NCBI GenBank assembly: GCA_934045075.1
Contig: OW203747.1
Span: 9,382,357 to 9,446,356 of the forward strand
Reading direction: 5' to 3'
From: Yponomeuta sedellus
Lineage: Eukaryota > Arthropoda > Insecta > Lepidoptera > Yponomeutidae
DNA: 64,000 nucleotides
Below the pieces are notes generated by a model that had not been told where the DNA came from, made no database searches, and saw only the letters and a program-made list of their open reading frames with translations. Position numbers and translations under genes: made by a program. Below are positions 53,505 through 64,000 of this stretch, piece after piece (position 1 is the first letter of the stretch; each line of letters opens with the position of its first letter).

Positions 53505-56216
53505 ATGACGAGCGAATTCGATGTTGATCGTGATCGCCATTCTTCAAGACGAATGGGCCTCGAGCAAGATTATATCAGTCTGCTACCCATAGAATTGTTA
53601 GAGAAAATATTTATCTCTCTAAATGGAAAGCAATTATCAAACTGCCGGTGCACATGCAGACGTTTGCGTGATGTGTTAACTCAATGTGACTTACTGTGGG
53701 AGAAGATATGCAAGAGAGAAATGGGACTCTTAGCTTTGAAGGCTAAAGAGAAATCCAACCCATATTTATTATGGTACTACATTTACAGGAACCTAAAACT
53801 CTGGCCTCAGATAGATAAATACAGACCACGGTTCAATTTGTTCTCCATGGCACCAGAGAACATTTCTGACAGAATTACTGGAGACCTCAACCAAGGCATT
53901 CTTGTTACAAACGGAAAAAACTGCACAAAACTGATAGATGTGAATAGGAACTCGTACAAACTGATATTAATAAATGGCACACAGATATGTGAAAGAATAC
54001 TCAGCATAAACAATGTCTCCATAATGCAATTGAGAGAGAACAATACTGAAAAAAGCTGCATCTATGTTCAACGGACTGTTGAGAGAGTCACCATGTCACA
54101 GGAAGCCATTTTTAAAGATGTGAAATTGTTCATTGTTGAAGAAGGTGAGCTATATTACTGCACATCCGGTAACACCATCTACACAGTAGACTTGTATGCA
54201 GATGAGATGACTGAAACACGACGTTGCAGAACCAAACACATCATAATGGAACTCTTTGTCAAATACATTACCAGTGGCCCAACCAAGCACTGCATATTGA
54301 AATTGTTCACCTTTGGTGGATACATGGTAACATATATAGATTTTATACACTTTGAGAGCATCTACCTGCACTCATGGAATTGGCAAATACGCAAGAATAT
54401 TTATAGTATACTGGATGATGAGAACTACTTACATTATTGGAACACCATGCTACGACTCTATCTGCCTGCAAGGCATTGCATGCACTTTGGGTTCCCATCA
54501 ATTTCAGTTGCTGTACTATACAACAACTTGGTGATCATCGCCACAGAGGAAAACAAAATATTGATGTGGGACCTTTCAAAGATTTTTTGTATGGAGATAA
54601 ATGACTCGATGTTAACCACTCTTGGGTCATTGAGAACGACTGAGGTCATCGAAAAGATGTGCATCGCTGAAACCAGTGCTGGTCCGGTTATCATGGTGGC
54701 CACCCGATTACGGATATATCTTTGTAAAATAAAAGTTGTTCCAAAGGTAATTTGCCTAAACATTGTTCTATGTTAAAGCAGCCTTACGATAATACTAGCT
54801 GACCCTGCAAAGCATTCAATATCAACCCTTGCATGTCCCCACTGCTGTGGCATGGGTCTCTTCGTGCACCGCAGGAAGGTTAGGCCATACCCACAATGGG
54901 GAGCAAGACCGGATTGGTGGAGGGTTGTAAAACAGTGGCGGTCCTTACTGTTAGAAGTTATCAAGCCGCCCATAAGTCCTGCCATTACATGACAGCCAAA
55001 TATAAAGGACACATAAGAATTGGGAAATACAGGCCTTTAGTACCTCTGCAGGGGACAAACGATCTTTCAGAGAGAGATTACAAGCTTAATCAATATTTTC
55101 TTCACAATATTTTCTTGTATTGTTAGTGACTGGTATTGCTACAAATTCACAAACATAAGTTAGAAAACAAGATTATTGGTACACACTGAATGAAACCCTT
55201 CCTTTTCTTCCATTTATTTAATACTAGCTGTGCCCCGCAGTGGTACCCGCGGTTTATCGATTTTTCTATTTCTGCAGTAAAACATAGCCTATGTGTTAGT
55301 CTAGGGTCTGGTAACTCCATACCAAATTTAATTAAAATCGCTCCAGCCGTTTAGATGTTACGAAGTAACGAACATACACACAAGCATTCGCCTTTATAAT
55401 ATTAAGTGTGATGTGGTGTGGTCAATGATATTATGTGATATACAAGTGTGAAGACTGATAGTCTATTTATAAAAACACTACTTTTTAAAACACTTAAAAG
55501 TTTAATGTGGTCTAAAAGTAAGTTTAGTTGGTCTATCTGTTTACTTGAGACTCTAAACTGAATTTGGATTATGTTTTTATAAATAACGCCATCGATATGT
55601 TAGTCGATAGTAACTATATTAAAAACTTTCATAGGTTGTCTGGAAGAGATCGCTTTTAGCGATAAGATCGCCAATTATATACGGTAAAACTTAGATACGT
55701 TACACTGCAGGGCACAGGCTGACAGGCCGTCTCTCAGATAGAATTACCATGCGTGTCCATGGCAGATTAGCAATTTTAAAGTGTTAGGTACCTATGAGAA
55801 CACACAGAACATTTTATGTTCTGTGTGTGAACATCACTAGCCACTTTTCATAGCCACTATACTTAAATCTTCACGTCTCGAAAACAACTAACGAATAAGC
55901 CTAGTTTAGAACAGAGATCTCCCTTTTCAAATTCATTAGTTTACCCAACTCATGCTACACTCGTGCAGAATTATGGTCTCTAGATCATAAAGTCCATCCA
56001 GTCACGCTAACTTACTGAACAGAAGAGTTTTAAAACGGTTTACTTGGTTGGTGGGTAAAGTTGGGGGCGGCACTTTCTTTTCAGAACAAGTACATCCCGA
56101 GCCCGTTCGACGATGAGGTCGTGTACGACAGACTGATTCGCCTGCGTGACCGCCTCGAGTTAAAGTCCAGGCAAGCGCGCCAGGCCAAGACTAGGAAGCG
56201 GAAATTGAGACCCTAG
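53505..56216 (+). CDS. F-box protein, two coding exons (right paralogue)
   Basis: Exon 53505-54746 encodes 414 residues. The F-box is at about residues 25-70 (LLPIELLEKIFISLNGKQLS, CRRLRDVL, LWEKICKRE), and a WD-like strand IIATEENKILMWDLS lies near the end. Donor GTAATT follows CCAAAG at 54747. A 1338-bp intron ends in CTTTCTTTTCAG at 56084. The terminal exon 56085-56216 (NKYIPSPFDDEVVYDRL..., then a basic K/R-rich tail and TAG) joins in phase 0, giving 457 residues. The left paralogue extends its C terminus by a different tail (61 against 43 codons). In the family the F-box links a substrate receptor to Skp1-Cul1 ligases; the substrate is unknown. Degenerate coding-like DNA upstream (53300-53500) suggests a lost or shifted N terminus. 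Confidence 0.8.
55222..55425 (+). repeat. Interspersed CTAGCTGTGCCCCGC repeat
   Basis: It starts ACTAGCTGTGCCCCGCAG and ends CATTCGCCTTTATAATATTA, wording typical of an abundant lepidopteran dispersed repeat. It lies inside the F-box intron. The paralogous intron has only the two ends (13457-13521). Confidence 0.7.
55426..56084 (+). other. 3' part of the F-box intron
   Basis: Mostly shared with the other paralogue. GGTTGTCTGGAAGAGATCGC at 55637 is a LINE-tail-like fragment not seen at the same place in the left arm. Near 55798-55832 a palindrome surrounds CAGAACATTTTATGTTCTG. Confidence 0.55.
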
Positions 56217-56624
56217 GTATGTTTCTGCTTAGTACCACTGCCCTTGTAAAGAGGTCACTACACCATCAATGAGTCTCGGTTTAATTGTTCTGTGAATGAG
56301 CAGTTTTCGACGAGTTTTCGTCACAAAAATAAATTACTAAAATGCACATCTGTCAAATTTTGCGCAGCACAGATTAATTTTGGCAGCCGTATTCCGGTTC
56401 TTCTATTCAAGAATATAACGGTTCTTGAGTAGAAGAACCGGAATACGGCTGTCAATTTGACAGACGTGTCCTAGCTTTGGTATGTGCACCTCTATAAGCG
56501 CCAACTATGAATTGATCGTGTAGTGGCCTCTTTATACCGCATCCAGAAATTAAAGTCTTATTATGTAAACAAACCATTTACCGGAAGAAAAATACGCATC
56601 CCTGTGTAATCACACGCAATACCT
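56217..56624. repeat. Fold-back element and flank before the gypsy LTR
   Basis: GCCGTATTCCGGTTCTTCTA (56386 on) pairs with its reverse ending at 56450. Outer CATCTGTCAAATT and AATTTGACAGACG also pair, with extra bases in the left arm. It is non-coding. Confidence 0.7.
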
Positions 56625-56842
56625 AGTTATGTGTTCACCTCAATCCTCTACTAGTAGAGTTGTACTGAACGTCCGTGCTGACTCAGCGATGTGAAGTATG
56701 CGAAGTCAGCTGTAAGATGTTAGCCTAAGAAAATCTTGTTTATGATTGAATCAATACAGTAGCGCTCTCCGAATCGAGTGGACGTATTCGTTAGTTTTAT
56801 TTTAGTTTTTAAAAACACTCCAAAGCTCCCCCAAAACTTATC
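56625..56842 (+). repeat. Errantivirus-like 5' LTR (approximate)
   Basis: The right edge is fixed by the primer site at 56843. The left edge is placed at AGTTATGTG by analogy with AGTTA-starting gypsy LTRs; without the second LTR it is uncertain by tens of bases. Confidence 0.5.
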
Positions 56843-57319
56843 TGGCGCAGCCGGTAGGATCCGGTTAATTAGCTGTGTAGACCTCGCGAGTTTTCCGTCA
56901 TCAAACTCTGGCAGTTTCCGCGAGCTAGTCTGCGCGATCCGCTAAGCCTGGATCCTCGAACCAAAAAAAATCTGACAAGGACGGACGGAGGCGATCACAG
57001 GTGCATCAAACTCTGCACGGTGACGCAGGAGACGAGCATGGGATTGCTTGGTTGGTAAGTGAAATTTTTTGCCTTCCTTCCTCTCCCATTCCTCATTGTG
57101 TTATTCATGAGATAATACTTCTCTCAGTTTAACTTTAGTTAAGTAATTTTAAGAAAATAAAAAGTGAAAAGTGAATAAATATAATAAAAGTGGAGAAAAT
57201 AAAGTAAAAATTAAAATAAGGTTAGTTAAGTTTTTTTTTTAAAGCCGCCTTATTGTGTAAAGTCTCTAAACGCATTTACTCTGTAAAATCTATCGAGAGC
57301 TCTATATCTATACTCTACC
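56843..57319 (+). other. Errantivirus-like leader with primer site and splice donor
   Basis: The primer-binding site TGGCGCAGCCGGTAGGAT occupies 56843-56860. GGTTGGTAAGTG near 57050-57060 is a good donor. In errantiviruses a leader donor is used to make the env mRNA, so this may be the equivalent site. Confidence 0.65.
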
Positions 57320-58594
57320 ATGGAGCAACTAACTGCAGTGCCCAGTGAAATAGTAAAGTTAATTCCCGTTTTTAGCGGTGACAAAAGGCATTTAAATTTG
57401 TTTTTAAGAAAAGCCGAATATATAATAAGTAAATACCATGGCGAACAGGCCCAAAATACCTACTTATATCATATCATCACAAGTCGATTGGCAGGCGATG
57501 CCGCCGCATTACTCTCCGAAAGAGAGGATATTGTGACTTGGGATGGGTTAAAGCGGCTCATGACTCAACACTTTGGCGATCCGCGCAGCGAAGAGTGTAT
57601 CGCTCTAGAGCTGGAAGCACTCAGAATTAGACCCACTGAAAGTTACAGTGATTTTTGTAACCGCGTACAGTCAGTTAGATCAGTCTCATTCTCGAAAGTC
57701 AACCAGATAGACAACCCTAACATCAGGCAAAGCAAAATAGCCATTTATAATAACGTGGCCCAAAATGTGTTCCTGCACAATCTTCCAGAAAACATGGTTA
57801 GGATAGTAAGGCTCAAAGCCCCTAACTCACTTGAGGAAGCTCTGAGCGTAGTATTAGAAGAAGTAAACTTTTTGGAGCAGTACAACGCTCGCAATAAACT
57901 GCATGGTAACAGACCGGGCTTAACTAACCCGACCGTCTTCCAACCTAAACCTCAGACTCAGTTTGGCTTCAAACTTCCTAGCCCTAACAATTTGACCCCT
58001 ATGGGATACTGACCCCAATTTGGCATTAACCATCAGCCACAAATCGGCTTCCGCCCAAATCAGTCAGGCCCTCAGCTTCAACCAACAGGGTTCCGTTTCA
58101 ATCAGTTTGGCTCTCAGCCACAAAATTCCTTCGGGTATAAACCCAACTTCCGCCCTCAACAGTTTGGTCAACAGCCCCAGCAGTTTGGTTATAAACCACC
58201 TCAGTTTGGGTACAAACCGCCTTTCGCAAACACGCAACCCCAGTTGGGCTATAGGCCTCCCCAACAGGTTGGATATCGTCCACAATTTCAAAATTCTAAC
58301 CAGCAGTTAGGCGTTAAACCTCCATCACAACGTGTTGAAACCGACGTCTCAATGCGTACCGTTCAACCCCGAGTTCAATTAAATGAACTCGAGTTAGCAG
58401 AGCAAGAATGTAGCGCTTATCAGTACCCGTGCGGTGAGACATATCCAGCGACCGAGTATTGTTTTGACGAGTGCAATTTTGATGACGCGTACGTCGCGCC
58501 TCAGGCAGAGGAAGGTATAGAGGAGGTACAGCAGGGTGAAACCACCGAAGTTGAAAATTTTCTTATAAACGCCTCAATAGACCATCAGAGGTGA
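57320..58594 (+). pseudogene. Errantivirus-like gag with one nonsense codon
   Basis: The frame from the Met at 57320 runs 230 residues to a TGA at 58010-58012. It continues in the same frame to 58594, so the intended length is about 424 codons. The N-terminal half has the gag fold wording (LIPVFSGDKRHLNLFLRKAE, YHIITSRLAGDAA, LKRLMTQHFGDPRS). The C-terminal half has FGYKPPQ-type repeats rich in Q, P, G and F instead of a zinc knuckle. It overlaps pol by four bases in a different frame, consistent with frameshift expression. Confidence 0.85.
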
Positions 58595-61500
58595 TTTCGT
58601 TGAATTACAGCGGTAAACTAAGGTTGCCGTACGTTTACCTCCCAGACATAAACTCAAAATTTATGATTGACACAGGGAGCACTAGATCATTTATAAGCCC
58701 CCGTAAGGCAAATGAGTACTTTGCGCATTATAAACGGTACGAGCCTTTTGAAGTCGTGAGCACACATGCCTCCAGTAGACTTGATGAGGTTATAGATATA
58801 CCATCTTTACCATCCTTTCAAATCAATGACCTGCATACCTTTTACGTGTATGATGTGGATGTGCGATATGACGGATTGATTGGACTGGACCTGCTGAATA
58901 CATTAGGTGCAACAATAAACATCAAAGACCGAGTACTCTCGACTTACAATGTCACTTTGCCTATCAATTGTGACACTTCGGACTATAAATTAATTTTGGC
59001 CCCTCGTAGCGAACAGAGAGTCCAATTGCCAACTGACTTGTACTCTGGAAACGCTATACTAAATTACAAACAGTTTTGTGAAGGAGTGAGAATGCCAAGT
59101 GCGTTAGTAAAATATAGGAATGGTTACGCTTGTACTGTTATACAGAATGCCACTGACCAAGAAATGCACTTACTGTCACTGCACCGTTCAAGGTTACCCA
59201 GTTTGTCGATACCGAAATAAAGGTAAATAGTATTAGCGATGTTGAAATGAAAGACCTAGAGATTGACGACATGCTGACCGAAAACTTGCAGAAGTTGGGT
59301 CTAGAACATATGAATGCAGATGAACGAGCGAGTGTGATGAAACTGTGTGAGGGATATAAGGACATAATTCATTGTGATAAGATCCCCTTATCTTTTACCA
59401 ATGAAGTTAAACATAACATCAGAACAAAGAACGAAGATCCAATTTATTTAAAGCCATATAGACAAGCACCAGTTCAGGCAGCTGAAATACAACGCCAGGT
59501 AGAAAAACTATTAAAAGACAACGTTATTCAAGAATCTCATTCGCCGTGGAGCGCTCCGGTCCATTTGGTACCTAAAAAGATGGATGCGTCCGGTGAAGTA
59601 AAATATAGAATGGTCATAGACTACAGACGTCTAAACGAAATTACTGTAGACGATCGATATCCACTGCCAAATATCACAGACTTGTTCGACAAATTAGGCA
59701 ACAGCTGTTACTACTCTACTCTAGATCTTGCGAGTGGGTATCACCAGATTAAAGTAGCTGAATATGATAGGGCTAAAACAGCTTTTAGTACTCAAAACGG
59801 ACATTTTGAATTCTGCCGAATGCCATTTGGCCTAAAAACCGCCCCTGCCAAGTTTCAGCGCACCATGGACAATGTCCTACGTGGCCTCCAAGGAATACAC
59901 TGCATGGTGTACTTGGATGATATAATCATATACTCCTCAAGTCTGCCAGAACATCTGCAGAAGTTACGTAGTGTATTCGACCGTTTAAGGGCTACAAACC
60001 TAAAGGTTCAACTGGACAAATCGGAATTTTTCAGAAAAGAGGTACTATATTTGGGACACAAAATCACTAAGGATGGCCTTCAGCCAAATGATGATAAAAT
60101 TCGGGCAGTACTTGACTTCCCTTTGCCGAAAACCACCATCGAAATAAAGAGTTTTCTTGGCCTTGTAGGTTATTACAGGCGATTTATTAAGGACTTTGCT
60201 CAAATAACTCGCCCTTTGACCACGTGCTTAAAAAAACGCAATAAGATCATCATTGACCAGGCATACGTGGATAGCTTCAATAGATGCAAGGAGCTTTTAA
60301 CAAGCGCACCATTGCTCCAGTACCCTGACCCTAATCAAACACTCATTTTAACTACTGATGCGTCAGCAGTGGCCTTAGGCGCTGTACTATCCCAAGGCAC
60401 AGTAGGGAAAGACGCCCCTATTGCCTACGCAAGTAGAACTCTGAGCGACACAGAATCCCGGTACAGTACTATCGAGCGAGAACTCCTAGCCATAGTATGG
60501 GCAACAAAGCATTTTCGACCTTACCTGTATGGGCGTAAATTCATAATTTACACAGACCATCGCCCTTTGGCTTGGCTGAATTCACTTAAAGACCCCAACA
60601 GTAAACTTACACGATGGAGGTTACGTCTACAGGACTTTAACTTCGACATCGTTTACAAAAAAGGCAAACAGAACACCAACGCTGATGCTTTATCCAGAAT
60701 CAAAGTCAATGCCACAGAGTCAGATGATGAAGCACTTTCCATGAAAGTTAATATCGATAAAAAGGAAAAAGCCCTTCAGGCTTATATAGGACAGGTCACA
60801 GAACAAATAAAGAAACTGACAACTGGAAAAAGACACTCCTCATCTACAATATCAATTTCGGACGATGATCGTACCGCGTCAGTTAGTCCCATCACTATTT
60901 CAGACACACTATCAGCAAAGGACGACGAAAGTGTGACTTACCCAGTCCCATCTTTGTCGAGCAGTGCTTCTGCAACTGTACACTCTGTACGAAATTTAGA
61001 GTCCGTAGGCATACCTATACTGAACGACGCTATCGATACTAAAACCAACCAAATAATTGTATACTCTTGGTGCAAACGTGAACTGCAAGTACAAGACCTT
61101 TCAAGAGAAAAACAAAAGGTTTTACAAATTTTCATACCATCCGACAATTATGATGACGTAATCAAAGAATTTTTGAAAAAGTATATAAAAAATAAAGTCA
61201 AATATTTCATCTGGTTTGAATCTGAGGAATTAAGGAAAAAGTTTGCCACCATCGTTATTAAATTATTCAAAAAGGATGCAGTGAATTTCTACGAATGTAC
61301 GGAAAGAGTGGTGTTTATTGAGGATGAAAAAGAACAAAAGGCAATCATATTGAAACATCATATGGGGAAAACATGTCACAGAGGAGTAAGAGAAACCATG
61401 GTAAGGTTACGCCGAAATTACTTTTGGCATAAAATGCAAGACACCGTTTCTGCAGTCTTGAATGGATGCGAAGCATGTAAGATCATGAAGTACGATAGAC

Positions 61501-62399
61501 ACCGCCTTAAGCCTATGTTACAATTGACCCAGACTCAGGACGCCCCATTTCAGGAGATATTTATAGACCTGTTCTCCATAGAAGGAAAATACTATCTTAC
61601 CCTAGTGGATGCCTTCAGTAAGCTAGGACAAGCAATAGAACTAGCCAACCGATCAACCCCAGAGGTCACTCGCGCCTTAATTAAATATTTTTCGTTTTAT
61701 GGCATCCCCAAAAAGATCAGCAGTGACCCTGGCTCGGAGTTTAACAACGAGCTAATGCGAGAGCTGATGGATCTGTACAAAATTCAATTTCATATTGGCA
61801 CACCCAACAACCCCAATTCCATGGGCATAGTAGAACGTTTTCACTCTACTATCATCGAAATTTACCGTATTGCAAAATACGAAAAAAGATGCACAGATGC
61901 AGCGTCTGTCATCATGACCTATTCTGTTATGGCTTACAATAATACTATACACAGTGCTACCGAGCTAACGCCGTTTGAAATAGTATTCGGACATACCGAC
62001 TCCGGTAGAGTCTTTGACGTAAACTATGAAAAAACTTATTATCAACATCTACTAAAAGACCACGTAAAAAGAACACGATATTTGTACGACTATATAGCAA
62101 GAAAACTGTTCGAACAGAAGGAAAAAGTTAGAAAACAAAAAGGAGGTGAAACTGTGGGAGATTTTACTGAAGGAAAAACAGTTTTTGCCAAATTAGTAAA
62201 TACCAGGAAAAGTAAAGATAAACCGCTATATCAAAAGGCTGTAGTTACAGGACAGGCAGCGCGTAATGTGGTCCCAGCACAAATAAGAGGACGGCAAACC
62301 CGAGTGCCAATTAAAAACATAAAACGGTCTCCGCAGGTGCTGTTGGCTCGCGCTGACCCTGCCGAGCCTAGGGCAGGCCCTTCAACTACAGAAGATTGA
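58591..62399 (+). pseudogene. Errantivirus-like pol with one frameshift
   Basis: The first stretch (58591-59220) holds the protease with the canonical MIDTGSTRSF box and the LIGLDLL segment. A one-base shift near 59160 moves to the frame of 59247-62399 (1050 residues). RT has MVIDYRRLN, MPFGLKTAP and YLDD (residues 222-225). RNase H has TTDASAVALGAVLSQ, IERELLAIVWA and YTDHRPL. Integrase has an HHCC finger (HHMGKTCHRG ... CEACK) and the D, D and E residues in FIDLFSIEG, SSDPGSEF and MGIVERFHS. Except for the shift it is complete. Confidence 0.9.
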
Positions 62400-62415
62400 C
62401 AAGAACCCAGGAATC

Positions 62416-62955
62416 TTGCCTGTAAGAAAAGGCGAAGCCTTCTTTCAGCAAGATAGGTGGATACTTATCCAGACTTTAGATTTAAATGGCTTACAGTTTG
62501 ATTTAGCATTTAATGTTTTGAAGTATAGTGAGTTTGTTAAGTTAGTTAGATTAGACAAGTCGCATCCGCGCGAACTTTTAGGATTACAGGAACAGCTAGA
62601 GTATTTAAGTAACGTAACTATAGAGAAACTCAACCAAGTGATGCCTACGCGTCGGTTCAACCGTTTCAGGCGAGGACTGTTAGACCCTCTCGGATCAATA
62701 GTAAAGCTTCTGACAGGAAACTTAGACTATAACGATGCTATCCGGTATGACGACCTTATTTCGAAAATAAGATCACAACAGGCAACCGTCACAGGGAAAC
62801 TGACGCTGGTCACCAAGGTGTTGGATGACTTTATAAATAGTACGACTGCCTTTAACCGCAACTCGAAGTCGTTGAACGAACGGCTGCAAAAGGTAGAGGA
62901 AATTGTAACTAAACTTTCGGCTCAGAAAAATGACTCTGTATACTATACAAACTAG
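62416..62955 (+). pseudogene. Truncated env (F-like) of the gypsy element
   Basis: A 179-codon stretch downstream of pol resembles the middle of baculovirus-F-like envelope proteins of errantiviruses. A dibasic cleavage-like site sits near residue 83, followed by a hydrophobic segment and a long heptad-like helix region. There is no signal peptide at the start, and the C-terminal ectodomain and membrane anchor are missing. The frame ends at TAG exactly where GC-rich DNA begins. This copy cannot make a complete envelope protein. Confidence 0.65.
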
Positions 62956-63083
62956 GGGGCGAGCCCCCTGCGCGCTTACGCGCGCCAACCCCCAGCAGCG
63001 CTCCGAGCTGCGCTCTCCGCGGCGCTCGGCCTAGGGCCTCGCTAGACACTTATTGTAGGGAATTGTTGCATGGGAACATGTAT
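62956..63083. repeat. GC-rich palindromic segment
   Basis: Short inverted repeats follow one another: GGGGGCGAGCCCCC, GCGCGCTTACGCGCGC and GCAGCGCTCCGAGCTGCGC. The composition changes sharply from the AT-richer env sequence at about 62955. Confidence 0.7.
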
Positions 63084-63650
63084 GGTCTCGGCCTTCGGCC
63101 TCGGCCTGGACGGAGCTCGGCCTTCGGCCTCGCCGCGGCGGGGTTCCTCGTGCCCGCTCCGCGGAGCTCGGCCTCCGGCCTCGCAAGTTTGTCCCTCTTT
63201 GCTCTTGCGCTGGTACTTATGCACCGTAAATTGAACGGTCTCGGCCTTCGGCCTCGGCCTGGACGGAGCTCGGCCTTCGGCCTCGCCGCGGCGGGGTTCC
63301 TCGTGCCCGCTTCGCGGAGCTCGGCCTCCGGCCTCGCAAATTTGTCCCATTTTGCTTTTGCGACGGTACTTGTGCGCCGTAACCTGAATGGTCTCGGCCT
63401 TCGGCCTCGGCCTAAACGGAGCTCGGCCTTCGGCCTCACCGCGGTGGAGTTCCTCGTGCCCGCTCCTCCGGCCTCGCCAGTTTGTCCCTTTTTGCTTTTG
63501 CGCTGGTACTTGTGCGCTATAACCTGAATCGTCTCGGCCTTCGGCCTCGGCCTAAACGGAGCTCAGCCTTCGGCCTCGCCGCGGCAGAACTTTTTGTGCC
63601 CGCTTCGCGGAGCTCGGCCTCCGGCCTCGCAAGTTTGTCCCATTTCTCTG
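63084..63650 (+). repeat. 153-bp GC-rich tandem array, about 3.8 units
   Basis: Units start at 63084, 63237, 63390 and 63530, each with GTCTCGGCCTTCGGCCTCGG. They run through GAGCTCGGCC and GGTTCCTCGTGCCCGCT to TTGTCCC, a T-rich patch and GGTACTT. The third unit is 13 bases shorter. Because 153 is a multiple of three and stops are rare, open frames on both strands are artefacts of the repeat. Confidence 0.93.
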
Positions 63651-64000
63651 TTGAAAAGTCAATTTTAGTACTAAATCTCCATACAAAAATTTGTCGTTTT
63701 CAATCATCAATATCTCGGCCGCCATCTTGAAATTCCAAGATGTCGGATTTTTCTCATATACCTGGGTCCTTTGGCAACGCGATGCCGTTTACGGCATATC
63801 TCCAGCATATGCCCAGTTGGCTGCCGACTTTTTTGCGCAAAGGTCGATTTTTCGGTCGGCTATATCTGCGCCGCCATTTTGAATTTCGAACAACCAAAAT
63901 TTTTTTTTCAATCAGATCACTATATCACCATTCTATCAAAATTTCATCCAAATCGGCCGGTAAACTACAGAGTAAGCACCTTCGCGTAGTGGAACGCGTT
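63651..64000. other. Window end, no recognised feature
   Basis: The sequence has GGCCGCCATCTTGAAATT and GCGCCGCCATTTTGAATT, two similar phrases ~150 bp apart, so it may be another diverged repeat. No gene is supported. Confidence 0.4.

Larger units (their letters stand above)
52960..56216 (+). repeat. Inverted segmental duplication, right arm
   Basis: It aligns with the reverse complement of 12567-15660. It lacks the MITE found at 13190-13445, and it holds a fuller copy (55222-55425) of the CTAGCTGTGCCCCGC repeat that is shortened in the left arm. Confidence 0.85.
56625..62955 (+). mobile_element. Errantivirus-like Ty3/gypsy element, 3' end missing
   Basis: Order: LTR, primer site, leader, gag, pol, env remnant. 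The primer site TGGCGCAGCCGGTAGGAT resembles that of the 17.6/297 group of env-bearing insect gypsy elements. Gag carries one nonsense codon, pol one frameshift, and env stops after 179 codons. No second LTR is visible before the window ends; instead a GC-rich tandem array begins right after env. The element is therefore truncated, or interrupted by the array. Confidence 0.88.

Noticed and set aside
63042..63730. Open frames of 80-150 codons on both strands
   Set aside because: They follow the 153-bp repeat, whose length is divisible by three; the proteins are just repeated translation of the array.

Overview
The window is a stretch of eukaryotic, almost certainly insect and most probably lepidopteran, nuclear DNA. 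Spliced genes, BEL/Pao and Ty3/gypsy LTR elements, RNase H-bearing LINEs, an RTE LINE, hAT, PIF/Harbinger, piggyBac (TTAA) and pogo-like DNA elements occur together. The dispersed motif families (CTAGCTGTGCCCCGC, GGAAGAGATCGCTTTTAGCGATAAG) are ones I associate with Lepidoptera. The order-level assignment is inference. I see no prokaryotic operon, CRISPR array, rRNA or convincing functional tRNA.

Layout. 0.2-9.8 kb: a TTAA-type miniature element (MITE) interrupted by a minus-strand BEL/Pao retrotransposon with apparently identical LTRs but broken coding regions. Its 5' LTR is itself interrupted by a 2.45-kb terminal-inverted-repeat element and a 749-bp hAT-type element. 9.8-12.5 kb: no gene. 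12.6-15.7 kb: a two-exon F-box gene on the minus strand. 16.4 kb: an orphan THAP-like exon. 16.8-20.3 kb: a young but internally deleted Ty3/gypsy element. 20.3-26.5 kb: a decayed RNase H-bearing LINE. 26.6-34.2 kb: MITEs, a 230-bp tetranucleotide tract, an hAT element with perfect 8-bp target duplications and a PIF/Harbinger-like MITE. 34.3-38.9 kb: an RTE LINE fragment split by a complete 3.6-kb pogo-like transposon whose transposase carries a C-terminal PHD finger. 39-43.4 kb: small repeats and a GC-rich LINE-tail-like block. 43.5-51.2 kb: a second RNase H-bearing LINE, nearly intact apart from two younger insertions (a 131-bp element and a piggyBac derivative) and one A-run frameshift; it seems to sit inside another MITE. 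51.2-53 kb: inverted repeats and a tRNA-like SINE head. 53-56.2 kb: the plus-strand paralogue of the F-box gene. 56.6-63 kb: an errantivirus-like gypsy element with LTR, gag, pol and a truncated env. 63-63.7 kb: a GC-rich 153-bp tandem array running towards the window end.

The only likely host genes are the F-box pair. They form a ~3.1-kb inverted segmental duplication about 37 kb apart, covering promoter-proximal DNA, exon, intron and a 3' terminal exon. Shared splice sites expose that terminal exon, which codes for only 43 codons in one copy and 61 in the other and is easily missed. Everything else is mobile DNA in layered nests, and target-site duplications allow the insertion order to be read in several places.

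I did not find a convincing new molecular system. The best leads are the PHD-bearing pogo transposon with repeated subterminal motifs, the inverted F-box duplication, the young non-autonomous gypsy element with an altered protease motif, and the 153-bp array at the broken env gene.
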